From Acidobacteriota bacterium (lineage in GTDB: Bacteria > Acidobacteriota > Thermoanaerobaculia > Gp7-AA8), in the NCBI GenBank assembly GCA_016184115.1, contig JACPDH010000070.1, positions 1 through 60,785 of the forward strand: a stretch of DNA of 60,785 bases, read 5' to 3'. Positions 19,206 through 29,621 of this stretch are shown here, piece after piece (within the stretch, counting starts at the first letter, position 1; each line of letters starts with the position of its first letter). Below the pieces are notes generated by a model. The model saw nothing but the letters and a program-made list of their open reading frames with translations. It was not told the origin of the DNA and made no database searches. The position numbers and the translations under genes are program-made.

Positions 19206-20864
19206 TTGTTCACCAAGCGAATCGCAGCAACTCTCGTCGCGGTCGCGGCGCTCGTCGCGGCCTCACCCGACGCCCGTGCCTGCACCAACATCCTCGTCAC
19301 GAAGGGAGCGTCGGCCGACGGGTCGACGATGATCACCTACGCGGCCGACTCGCACGAGCTTTACGGCGAGCTCTACTACACCCCCGCGCGCATCCACGCA
19401 CCCGGCGCGATGCGCGAGATCATCGAGTGGGACACCGGCAAATTCCTCGGTCGCATTCCGCAGCCAGCGCAAACCTACTCCGTTGTCGGCAACATCAACG
19501 AGTTCCAGGTTGCCATCGGAGAGACGACGTTCGGTGGACGAAAAGAGCTCGAGGGCCCTTCGGGGATCATCGACTACGGCTCGATGATGTACATCGCACT
19601 CGAGCGCGCGAAGACGGCGCGCCAGGCAGTCGAAGTGATCGGTGCACTCTTCGAAGAATACGGTTACGCGTCGTCCGGTGAGTCGTTCTCGATCTCCGAT
19701 CCCAACGAAGTCTGGATCATGGAGATGATCGGCAAGGGAGAGAAGCAGAAGGGCGCGCTCTGGGTCGCCCGGCGCCTCCCTGACGGAACGATCTCCGCGC
19801 ACGCCAACCAGTCGCGCATCCGCCAGTTCCCGCTCAACGATCCGGCGACGACGCTTTACGCGAAGGACGTCATTTCGTTCGCTCGCGAGAAAGGGTGGTT
19901 CAAGGGGAAAGACGCGGAGTTCAGCTTCGCCGACGCCTACGCGCCGCTCGACTTCGGTGCCCTCCGTTTCTGTGAGGCGCGAGTCTGGAGTGTCTTCCGC
20001 CGCGTGGCGCCCTCGATGGAGTTCTCGATCGATTACGTGAAGGCGAAGCCGGGCGCCGAGCCGCTTCCGCTCTGGGTCAAGCCCGACAAGAAAGTCTCGC
20101 TCCGCGACACGATGTGGCTGATGCGCGACCACTACGAGGGAACCGAATTCGACATGACGAAGGGAATCGGCGCGGGGCCGTTCAAGCTCCCGTACCGCTG
20201 GCGCCCGATGGAGTGGGAGTTCGAGGGGAAGAAGTACGTTCACGAGCGCGCGATCTCGACGCAGCAGACCGGCTTCTCGTTCGTGACTCAATCGCGGTCG
20301 TGGCTTCCGAATGCGATCGGCGGCATCCTTTGGTTCGGCTTCGACGACACCTACAGCACCGTCTACACGCCGATGTACTGCGGCATCCGCGACGTGCCAA
20401 GGAGCTGGGCAGTCGGCAGCGGTAACTTCAAGGAGTTTTCGTGGGACTCGGGGTTCTGGGTCTTCAATTTCGTGTCGAATTGGGCCTACTCGCGCTACAG
20501 CGACATGATCGTCGACATCCAGCAGGTCCAGGGAGAGCTCGAGAGCCAGTTCATGGCGCAGCAGCCCGAGATCGAGAAGGCGGCGGTCGACCTTTACAAC
20601 CGCGCTCCCGGTCTGGCGCGCGACTACCTCACCGACTACTCCGTGACCCAGGGTGAGATGGTGACGAAGCGCTGGCGCAAGCTCGGCGAGCACCTGCTCT
20701 GGAAATACCTCGACGGCAATGTCCGCGATGCGCAGGGAGGGGTCACGCACCCTGCCTACTGTGAGCCGTGGTACCGCGCGATCGTCGCGGAGAACGGCGA
20801 GGGCCTGAAGGAAACGCCCTTCCCGCCGCAGCCTGAAGCGCCAGTGCCGGCTCCGGCGCCGTAA
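19206..20864 (+). CDS. Secreted C69-family dipeptidase
   Basis: A 552-residue Ntn-type cysteine peptidase of family C69/U34 (PepD-like). The TTG at 19206 is chosen because GGAGGGGAG lies 7 nt upstream and because it gives a clean signal peptide (KRIAATLVAVAALVAASPDARA). The catalytic cysteine, first residue of CTNILVTKGASADGST, follows directly after the predicted cleavage site, so removal of the signal peptide would itself expose the N-terminal nucleophile. TYAADSHELYGEL and WIMEMIGKG fit the family. The long C-terminal part (about 330-552) is typical of bacterial secreted members. The C-terminus ends in a Pro-Ala-rich tail. It should hydrolyse dipeptides outside the cytoplasm. Confidence 0.85.
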   Translation: MFTKRIAATLVAVAALVAASPDARACTNILVTKGASADGSTMITYAADSHELYGELYYTPARIHAPGAMREIIEWDTGKFLGRIPQPAQTYSVVGNINEFQVAIGETTFGGRKELEGPSGIIDYGSMMYIALERAKTARQAVEVIGALFEEYGYASSGESFSISDPNEVWIMEMIGKGEKQKGALWVARRLPDGTISAHANQSRIRQFPLNDPATTLYAKDVISFAREKGWFKGKDAEFSFADAYAPLDFGALRFCEARVWSVFRRVAPSMEFSIDYVKAKPGAEPLPLWVKPDKKVSLRDTMWLMRDHYEGTEFDMTKGIGAGPFKLPYRWRPMEWEFEGKKYVHERAISTQQTGFSFVTQSRSWLPNAIGGILWFGFDDTYSTVYTPMYCGIRDVPRSWAVGSGNFKEFSWDSGFWVFNFVSNWAYSRYSDMIVDIQQVQGELESQFMAQQPEIEKAAVDLYNRAPGLARDYLTDYSVTQGEMVTKRWRKLGEHLLWKYLDGNVRDAQGGVTHPAYCEPWYRAIVAENGEGLKETPFPPQPEAPVPAPAP

Positions 20865-20948
20865 GGCGGGTTTGAGTTCAAAGGTCAAAGAAGGCAGTTG
20901 GATCGGCCATAGGCCAGGGGCCAACCGCCAGAGCAGGCAAAGTTGCGC

Positions 20949-20972
20949 AGCCCGCGGTAAAAGCCGCGGGCT
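20949..20972 (+). terminator. Hairpin downstream of the C69 dipeptidase gene
   Basis: AGCCCGCGG and CCGCGGGCT form a 9-bp stem with a 6-nt loop, followed by a T-rich stretch (gttctgcttctt). It lies 85 nt past the dipeptidase stop codon and could be its terminator. Confidence 0.5.
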
Positions 20973-21140
20973 GTTCTGCTTCTTGAGACGAATGGCCGTT
21001 CACGGGCTCGGGCGCGTTCACGTTCACGGGAGAAGCGGGGCTCGGGGAGCGACGTCGAGATCGGTGCGAGGTTGGCCGACCTGCCGAGGGAATGCCACGT
21101 TTTCATCAACTGAAAGGGACGTCAGCGGAGTACCGTCACT

Positions 21141-21156
21141 CCTCGCTTCGCTCGGA

Positions 21157-21161
<5 letters not shown>
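21141..21161. repeat. Half copy of the GTCATCCCGAGCGAAGCGAGG repeat
   Basis: CCTCGCTTCGCTCGGAATGAC matches one arm of the inverted-repeat family found complete at 32297-32422 and 53917-54027. The proposed start codon of the purine permease lies inside it. Confidence 0.6.
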
Positions 21162-23507
<2,346 letters not shown>

Positions 23508-23597
23508 CCTTCCGTTCCGCCTGCTCCGGCGATTGGCCTTTGGCCTCCTGCCCGTTTTGCTAAGATACGCCCCCGTGACCCGCCTGGAGGAGATCCT

Positions 23598-26162
23598 TTG
23601 ATTGCCCGACTCATTGAGCGCGCGACCGCGCTGATCCTGCGCCGGCCGTGGGCGATTCTCATTCTCACGCTGGCAATCGTGGTCGTGTCGGTTGGAGTAG
23701 CTGCCCGCATGGAGCTCGACCCCGACGTACTCAACCTCATGCCCGAGAACAACCGGGAGGTCAACGAGTTCCGATCGATCATCCGCGAGACGGGAACGCT
23801 CGACTTTCATGTCATCGTCGTGAACTTTCCGAAGAGCTCGCGTCCCGACAGCTACGGGCCGATTCTCGACAGCATCGGGGAGTCGCTCGAGAAGTCGCCG
23901 ATGGTCGAGAGCGTCACCTGGAAGATCCCCGACCCGATGTCGCTGGTCGACCGCGTTCTTCCGTGGTCGATGGTCGTCCTCGACCAGACGCAACTCGATG
24001 CGGTCGCGGAGAAGCTGACGGACGAGAGCATCCGCTCGTCGATCGCGCGCAACAAGGCGCTGCTGCAGACGCCCCAATCGCCCGTTGCCGAAGAGCTGAT
24101 CCGTGTCGACCCCTTCAATCTCCTGCCGATTTACCTCGAGATGTTCAAGCGAGCAGGGGGCGGCGCGAAGATCGATTTCACGAGCGGTTACTACGTTTCC
24201 TCCGACCAGACCACGGCACTCGTCATCGCGAAACCTCGCAAGGCGGCACAGGACCTTCCGTTCAGCAGGAAGATGATGGAGGAGACGTACGAGATCACGA
24301 CGCGCGCCTCGAACGAGTTTCGCGCCGCAAACCCGGAGGTGCCGTTGCCGACGTACGGCTTCACCGGCGGCTACGCGATTGCCGCGGCCGACGAGAAAAT
24401 CATCCGGCGAGACATGGCGCTCAATAGTGTCGCGTCGATGGTCGGCGTCCTCCTCCTCTATCTCTACGCCTACCGCCGCCCGTCAGCGATGATCTACGCC
24501 GCCGTTCCAATGACCGCGGCGATCGTAATCACATTTGCGTTAGGCGTGCTGACGTTCGGCACCCTCTCGGCGGCGAGCACGGGCTTCGCCGCGCTGCTCG
24601 CGGGTCTGGGGCTCGATTTCATGACGGTGCTCTACGAGCGCTACGTCGACGAGCGGAACCACGGCGCGAGCGTGATCGACTCGGTCAAGGTGCTGATGCG
24701 CCATGGCCTGCCGGGAGTCGTCGTCGGCGCGCTGACGACCGCGGCGACGTTCTACGCCTTCCTTGCCACCGATTTCCGCGGCATGACGGAGCTCGGCTTC
24801 CTCACCGGGAGCGGGATTCTCGTGTTTCTCCTCTGCGTCGTCTTCGTGCTTCCCGCGCTGCTCGTGATCATCGAACGGCACCGCGAAGGGAAACGGCGGC
24901 TGCGGGTCCACGCCTTCGGATCGGGGAAGATCGTCATCGCAAGCCTGAAGCGCCCGAAGCAGGTGATCGTCGCGTGGACCGTTTGTTTCGTCATCTTCGG
25001 CTTTGCCGCGAAGGACGTGAAGTTCAGCGACAGCCTGCAGAATCTCCGCTCGAAGGGAAACGTGCCGCTCGCCCTTCAGGAGTATGTGACGAACAAGTTC
25101 GGTCAGTCATTCGACTTCATGATGTACGGGGTCGAAGGGAAGACGCCGGCGGAGGCGATCGCGAAAACCGAGGCGGCGATGGCCGATCTCGATGCGCTCG
25201 TCAAGGACGGGACGATCGGGTCGTACCAGGCGATCACGACGTTCATGCCGAGCGAAGAGAAACAGGAGAAGGCGATCGCGCGGCTTGCCGCGGGCGCGGA
25301 TGGCGAGTTCGCGAGTGCGCGCATCGAGGCGACGTTGAGAGCGGCGCTCGCGGAGCACGATTTCCGCCCCGACGTCTACGACGATTATCTCGACCTCTTC
25401 TCGAAGGCCCTCCGGCCCGAAAGGCCACTCACGGTCGACGAGCTCGATCGGCTGGGACTTGGCGAAGGCTTGCAGCGTTTCGTCAAGAAGACGAAGACGG
25501 GGACGATGTCGATCGTCTACGTCTATCCGGTGACCGACAAGTGGCCCAGGGTGCTCCCTGACGGACTGCAGGAGTTCCGCAAGAAGCATTCGGAAGGCGC
25601 GCTCACAGGCGTGAACCTCGTCTCCGAGGCGTTGCGGAACATTACGTACGCCGATGCGACGCGTGCGAGCTTGCTGGGTCTCGTGCTCGTCTTCGGGCTC
25701 GTCTGGATTGGCTTCCGTTCGTTTTCTCGCGCCTGCCTCGTCTTTGTGCCCTTCATCGTCGGCTGCGTCTGCATGCTCGGCTGCATGGCAATCTTCAATC
25801 TCGATTTCAACTTCATGAACATATTCGCGGGACTGATGCTCGTTGGCACCGCGACCGACTACGCGATCTACATGATTCAGCGGTACGACGAGGCCCCGGA
25901 GCATTTCTCGCGAACCGCCACCGAAACAGGCCGCGCGGTCGTGCTCGCCGCGTTGATGTCGATCGTCGGATTCGCGACGTTCGCAATCTCGCACTATCCC
26001 GGAGTCCGCTCGCTCGGAATCGCCTCGGTCGTCGGCATCGCGCTCAGCTGCCTTGCGTCGATCACGCTACTGCCGGCGCTGCTGATCAGCGGCAAGTTCC
26101 GGCACCCCCGCGCGTCGATGCTCGGCGAGCCCGAGCCGGAGGACGAAGCCTCTGGAGTCTGA
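23598..26162 (+). CDS. RND/MMPL-family exporter (HpnN-like)
   Basis: 854 residues with the RND superfamily layout: one N-terminal helix, a large periplasmic loop (about 40-270), six helices, a short loop, then helix 7, a second large loop (about 475-680) and six more helices. TTG at 23598 is the start, after GGAGGAGA with 4-nt spacing. GLGLDFMTVLYERYVDERNHG and GTATDYAIYMIQRYDE at equivalent places in the two halves carry the proton-relay Asp residues. The length and two-loop layout fit the hopanoid-associated transporter HpnN, which moves lipids between membranes; no hopanoid genes are nearby, so a general lipid exporter is the safe call. A TAAGAT box lies upstream near 23571. Confidence 0.82.
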   Translation: MIARLIERATALILRRPWAILILTLAIVVVSVGVAARMELDPDVLNLMPENNREVNEFRSIIRETGTLDFHVIVVNFPKSSRPDSYGPILDSIGESLEKSPMVESVTWKIPDPMSLVDRVLPWSMVVLDQTQLDAVAEKLTDESIRSSIARNKALLQTPQSPVAEELIRVDPFNLLPIYLEMFKRAGGGAKIDFTSGYYVSSDQTTALVIAKPRKAAQDLPFSRKMMEETYEITTRASNEFRAANPEVPLPTYGFTGGYAIAAADEKIIRRDMALNSVASMVGVLLLYLYAYRRPSAMIYAAVPMTAAIVITFALGVLTFGTLSAASTGFAALLAGLGLDFMTVLYERYVDERNHGASVIDSVKVLMRHGLPGVVVGALTTAATFYAFLATDFRGMTELGFLTGSGILVFLLCVVFVLPALLVIIERHREGKRRLRVHAFGSGKIVIASLKRPKQVIVAWTVCFVIFGFAAKDVKFSDSLQNLRSKGNVPLALQEYVTNKFGQSFDFMMYGVEGKTPAEAIAKTEAAMADLDALVKDGTIGSYQAITTFMPSEEKQEKAIARLAAGADGEFASARIEATLRAALAEHDFRPDVYDDYLDLFSKALRPERPLTVDELDRLGLGEGLQRFVKKTKTGTMSIVYVYPVTDKWPRVLPDGLQEFRKKHSEGALTGVNLVSEALRNITYADATRASLLGLVLVFGLVWIGFRSFSRACLVFVPFIVGCVCMLGCMAIFNLDFNFMNIFAGLMLVGTATDYAIYMIQRYDEAPEHFSRTATETGRAVVLAALMSIVGFATFAISHYPGVRSLGIASVVGIALSCLASITLLPALLISGKFRHPRASMLGEPEPEDEASGV

Positions 26163-26230
26163 GTTGATCGCTCGGCACGCAGACTTCGACGCAGAGATCG
26201 TGCACGGCACACATCGGATCGTGTAGTTGC

Positions 26231-26470
26231 CCGGCTATCCACTCGTCCCGAAGGGACGACGGAGAGTAGCCGGTGGCAAGCCCCGCGGAGCGGGGCGCCG
26301 CCACCGGATGACCGTCGAACATTGTTCCGCGCCCCGGAGGGGCGCCGGAGCTCGTATGTGATCCGCACGGCTCCGGCGCCCCTCCGGGGCGCTTGTCATT
26401 TGTACGCTCGTGACCGGTGGCTGCGCTTCGCTTGCCACCGGCTACTCTCCGCCATCCCGCTTCGCGGGAT
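26231..26470. repeat. Nested palindromic repeat cluster between convergent genes
   Basis: Two perfect inverted repeats are nested: a 22-bp outer pair (26260-26281 with 26430-26451) and a 23-bp inner pair (26329-26351 with 26370-26392). Small hairpins (GTCCCGAAGGGAC, GCCCCGCGGAGCGGGGC, ATCCCGCTTCGCGGGAT) sit at the edges. It fills most of the 371-nt gap between the RND exporter and the SNF2 gene, which converge on it. No gene is visible in the gap. Confidence 0.8.
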
Positions 26471-26533
26471 GGAAGGCGGCGCCCATGAAAACGCACTGCC
26501 CGATGCGAAACGGTGCGCGCGGCGTCTCTCGCC

Positions 26534-29500
26534 TCACTCCCCGAGATCGTCCCGCAGCAGCTCCTTCAACTGTTCCCGCGTGAACTGTTTCGCGAGCGTC
26601 GGGTCATCCTCGCGCACCAGATCCGAGGCGAGCTCTCCCTTGCGCGCGATCATCGCGTCGATTTTTTCCTCGAGCGTCCCCTTCGTAATGAGCTTGATGA
26701 CCTGAACGCCGCGATTCTGGCCTAACCGATGAACCCGGTCCGTTGCCTGGTCCTCGCGTGCCTGGTTCCACCAGCGGTCGTAGTGGATGACGACCGAAGC
26801 CGGCGTGAGGTCGATTCCGACTCCTCCGGCGCGGAGGCTCGCCGTGAAGACGCGGCAGTCGGGATCGTCGCGAAAACGCCGCGTCATCGCGCCGCGGTCC
26901 TTCGTGTCTCCCTTGATCGTCGCGAAATCGATTCCGCTTCGCTCCAGATGCGTTTCGATCAGGCGGAGCATGCCGACGTACTGGCTGAAGACGACGACCT
27001 TCAAGCCGCTGTCGAGCGATTCGCCGAGGAGCTCGCGGAAGAGCTCCCACTTGCCCGACGAGAAGCGGTCGGGGTCGGGGCCGTCGTGGAAGAGCGCCGG
27101 ATGGTTGCAAACCTGTTTGAGGTAGTTCAGCACGGCGAAGACGTGGAGATACGAGAGACGGCGCCCGCTGGCGAGGTCGTCGGCGACGCTCTTGCCGCGT
27201 CCGGCGAGAACCTCGCGGTAAAGCGCCTTCTGTTCGTCAGTCAGCTCGCAGTGGCGGACGTCGACGATCTTCTCGGGGAGCTCGGTGAGAACCTGCGCCT
27301 TCGTGCGGCGCAACACGAACGGGTCGATCAGGCGGGCGAGGCGGTCGCGTGCACCGGGGAGGTCGCGCTCGATCGGGATCGCGAAGTGGCGCTCGAACGA
27401 CGCTTCTCCCGGGAGGTATCCCGGCTGGACGAAGTCGAGGAGCGTGCGAAGCTCGCCGACGTGGTTCTCGACCGGCGTGCCGGTGAGGCCTAACGCGATG
27501 CGGCGCGGCAGCATGGCGAGTGCCTGATGCGTCGCCGTCGTGCGGTTCTTGATCGTCTGAATCTCGTCGAGGACGAGAAGGTCCCAGTGCGTCCGCGCGA
27601 GCGCCGCGGCGTGGTTGCGCGCAATGCCGTACGACGCGAGGACGATCCGCGCCCCGCCCGGAACTCCGCCCGTGTAGCTCTCCACCTGAAGGTCGGGCAT
27701 GTACTCGCCGAGCTTCGTCTTCCAGTGATCGAGCACCGACGTGGGGCAGACGACGAGAATCCTGGCGAGCGGATCCTCCGCGGTAATCGCACGCACGAGC
27801 GCCATCGCCTGGTGCGTCTTGCCGAGACCCATGTCGTCGCAGAGAAGCCCGCCGAAGCTCTGGCGGTCGAGGAACCAGAGCCACTTGAAGCCGGTCTGCT
27901 GGTAGCTGTAGAGATCGATCCCGAGTGCCGAAGCGTCGGGCGCCTCGCCGCCCGCGCGAAGCGACGCAAGATCCTCGAGCGCCTGCGCGCTCGTCGGGTC
28001 GCCAGTGACGCGAAGAGTCGAGACCGCGCTGCGGATGCGGAGCCACTCGATCGGCCGGACGCGGACGCTCTTCTGCTTCGATCCGGAGAATCGTTCCTTC
28101 GGCAGGTCGTCGATCCAGGCGAATGCCGGTGAAGCTGCCGCCACCCATTTCGCCCCCACCATGATCACGTGCTGCTTTTTCTTCCTTGCCGCGACGACGT
28201 CGGCGAGCGCGATGGTCGCCCCTTCGACGCTCCACCTCACGGCGAGCTCGTACTCGCCATCGGCAGCGGAGAGTACTTCGACGTCCATGGCATCGTCGAC
28301 GTCGGCGGGGCGCGCCTCGCGGAGCGCAGGGTCGACGAGCTCTACTGGATGGGCGGCGATCGCTTCGCGGTGCCTGCGCAGAAACGCGAAGACCTCGTCA
28401 TGCGGAATGGTCGTCTCGCGCTCGAGCGAGATCCCCGACGCCGAGGGGACCCAGGCGCCTCCGAAGGAGAGCACGGCCTGCGCCTGTGCCGGCTTTTCCG
28501 GGAAGAGTCGCGGTGCGTCGGCCAGCGTCGCGAAGAGGCTCGCCTCGGGGAAGTGGAACCATCGGCCGAACGAGCTCGCGTCGAGACCCGATCGGTCGAA
28601 GACCTGACCCCGTGCGAGGATGGCGGGGACGAAGCGCAGTCCGCCCGTCGGCGTGAGAGCGATCCGCAGCGACGGGTGCGCGGCACCTTCTTCGCGCCGG
28701 AAGCCGCTGCGGGCGAGGATCATCGCGGCGTCAGCGTGTTGCAGCAGCGCCGCCATAGCGTCGGCCGTCAGCTTGAAGACGAGCGACACGTCTGCCGTCT
28801 CGTGCCGCAGCGCGAACGTGCCGTCGACCGAAGCGAGCGTCGTTCCTTCCGTGGAGTCGCCGAGAAGATCGAAGAGCGAACGAGAGACGCGGAACCAGAA
28901 CGACGACTCCCAGAGCTGACGGGCGGTCGGCGCGACGCCACGTTTCTCGAGTGCCGCCTCCTGCGTCGTTCGCGTCTCCTTCATCAGGCGAGTCTCGCGT
29001 CCGTCGCGGCTCGCTTCGACTGGAATCTCGGACGGTCGGCATTCCGCGGGCCACGCCGAGAAGGCGAGGGTCAGCTCGCGCTCCTCGGGGCTCTCGAGCC
29101 GTAGCTCGAATCGGACGTCGCCGGCGACGGCGCTCTGCGCGATGCGTGCATCGCCTTCGCGGTCGAAGAGATGCTCGAGTCTGGCGCCGTCGAGTCCCGT
29201 TTGCATCCCTTTCGCCACCACGAACCAGAGGCTCGACTCGAAACGCTCGGAGCGGAGGCGGAGGAACGCGCCGTTTTCGTCGAGCTCCACGCTCTGCGCA
29301 AAGAGGAGAGCGAGATGGCGGCAGAGGTCGGTTGCCGACTGCCGGTGGGGACATGTGCATTGATAGGCGGCCGGCTCCCCCGATTCGATGCGGAGGAACG
29401 AGGTGTAGCTGCGTCCTCCAGGCTCGTGCATGCGCGCGCTCGACCCGTCGCGGAAGTAGAGGAGGTCAGTCACGACGACCGGGCACGGTACCTTCCGGAC

Positions 29501-29557
29501 CAGCGCGAGCGTGTCGCGGGAGAACCAGCGGTCGAGATTGTTCGGAAGGGCGCGCAT
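26534..29557 (-). CDS. SWIM zinc-finger SNF2-family ATPase
   Basis: 1007 residues. A SWIM zinc finger lies near residues 60-85 (CTCPHRQSATDLCRHL, CxCx(n)CxH). A middle region of about 450 residues without recognised motifs follows, then the SNF2 two-lobed motor: motif I DDMGLGKT, motif II as VLDEIQ in place of DEAH, motif III LTGTPVEN, and helicase C motifs V-VI SLRAGGVGIDLTPAS and QATDRVHRLGQ. Such proteins use ATP to move on or remodel DNA-protein complexes; bacterial members are poorly characterised. The ATG at 29557 is used; an in-frame ATG at 29629 would overlap the divergent kinase gene. Confidence 0.88.
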   Translation of the reverse strand: MRALPNNLDRWFSRDTLALVRKVPCPVVVTDLLYFRDGSSARMHEPGGRSYTSFLRIESGEPAAYQCTCPHRQSATDLCRHLALLFAQSVELDENGAFLRLRSERFESSLWFVVAKGMQTGLDGARLEHLFDREGDARIAQSAVAGDVRFELRLESPEERELTLAFSAWPAECRPSEIPVEASRDGRETRLMKETRTTQEAALEKRGVAPTARQLWESSFWFRVSRSLFDLLGDSTEGTTLASVDGTFALRHETADVSLVFKLTADAMAALLQHADAAMILARSGFRREEGAAHPSLRIALTPTGGLRFVPAILARGQVFDRSGLDASSFGRWFHFPEASLFATLADAPRLFPEKPAQAQAVLSFGGAWVPSASGISLERETTIPHDEVFAFLRRHREAIAAHPVELVDPALREARPADVDDAMDVEVLSAADGEYELAVRWSVEGATIALADVVAARKKKQHVIMVGAKWVAAASPAFAWIDDLPKERFSGSKQKSVRVRPIEWLRIRSAVSTLRVTGDPTSAQALEDLASLRAGGEAPDASALGIDLYSYQQTGFKWLWFLDRQSFGGLLCDDMGLGKTHQAMALVRAITAEDPLARILVVCPTSVLDHWKTKLGEYMPDLQVESYTGGVPGGARIVLASYGIARNHAAALARTHWDLLVLDEIQTIKNRTTATHQALAMLPRRIALGLTGTPVENHVGELRTLLDFVQPGYLPGEASFERHFAIPIERDLPGARDRLARLIDPFVLRRTKAQVLTELPEKIVDVRHCELTDEQKALYREVLAGRGKSVADDLASGRRLSYLHVFAVLNYLKQVCNHPALFHDGPDPDRFSSGKWELFRELLGESLDSGLKVVVFSQYVGMLRLIETHLERSGIDFATIKGDTKDRGAMTRRFRDDPDCRVFTASLRAGGVGIDLTPASVVIHYDRWWNQAREDQATDRVHRLGQNRGVQVIKLITKGTLEEKIDAMIARKGELASDLVREDDPTLAKQFTREQLKELLRDDLGE

Positions 29558-29608
29558 GGGTGGGGGTTGGGGACGATAGCACGAAGGAATGTCGAATGCG
29601 GATTGAGG

Positions 29609-29614
29609 TATGCT
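29609..29614 (+). promoter_or_regulatory. Candidate leaderless promoter of the kinase gene
   Basis: TATGCT ends 7 nt before the ATG at 29622. There is no Shine-Dalgarno at useful distance, which favours a leaderless transcript starting at or near that ATG and argues against the earlier in-frame ATG at 29610. Confidence 0.35.
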
Positions 29615-29621
29615 CTTGGCC

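Noticed and set aside
26231-26470. CRISPR-like repeat array
   Set aside because: The repeats are inverted, not direct, with no regular spacers; no cas gene is present.
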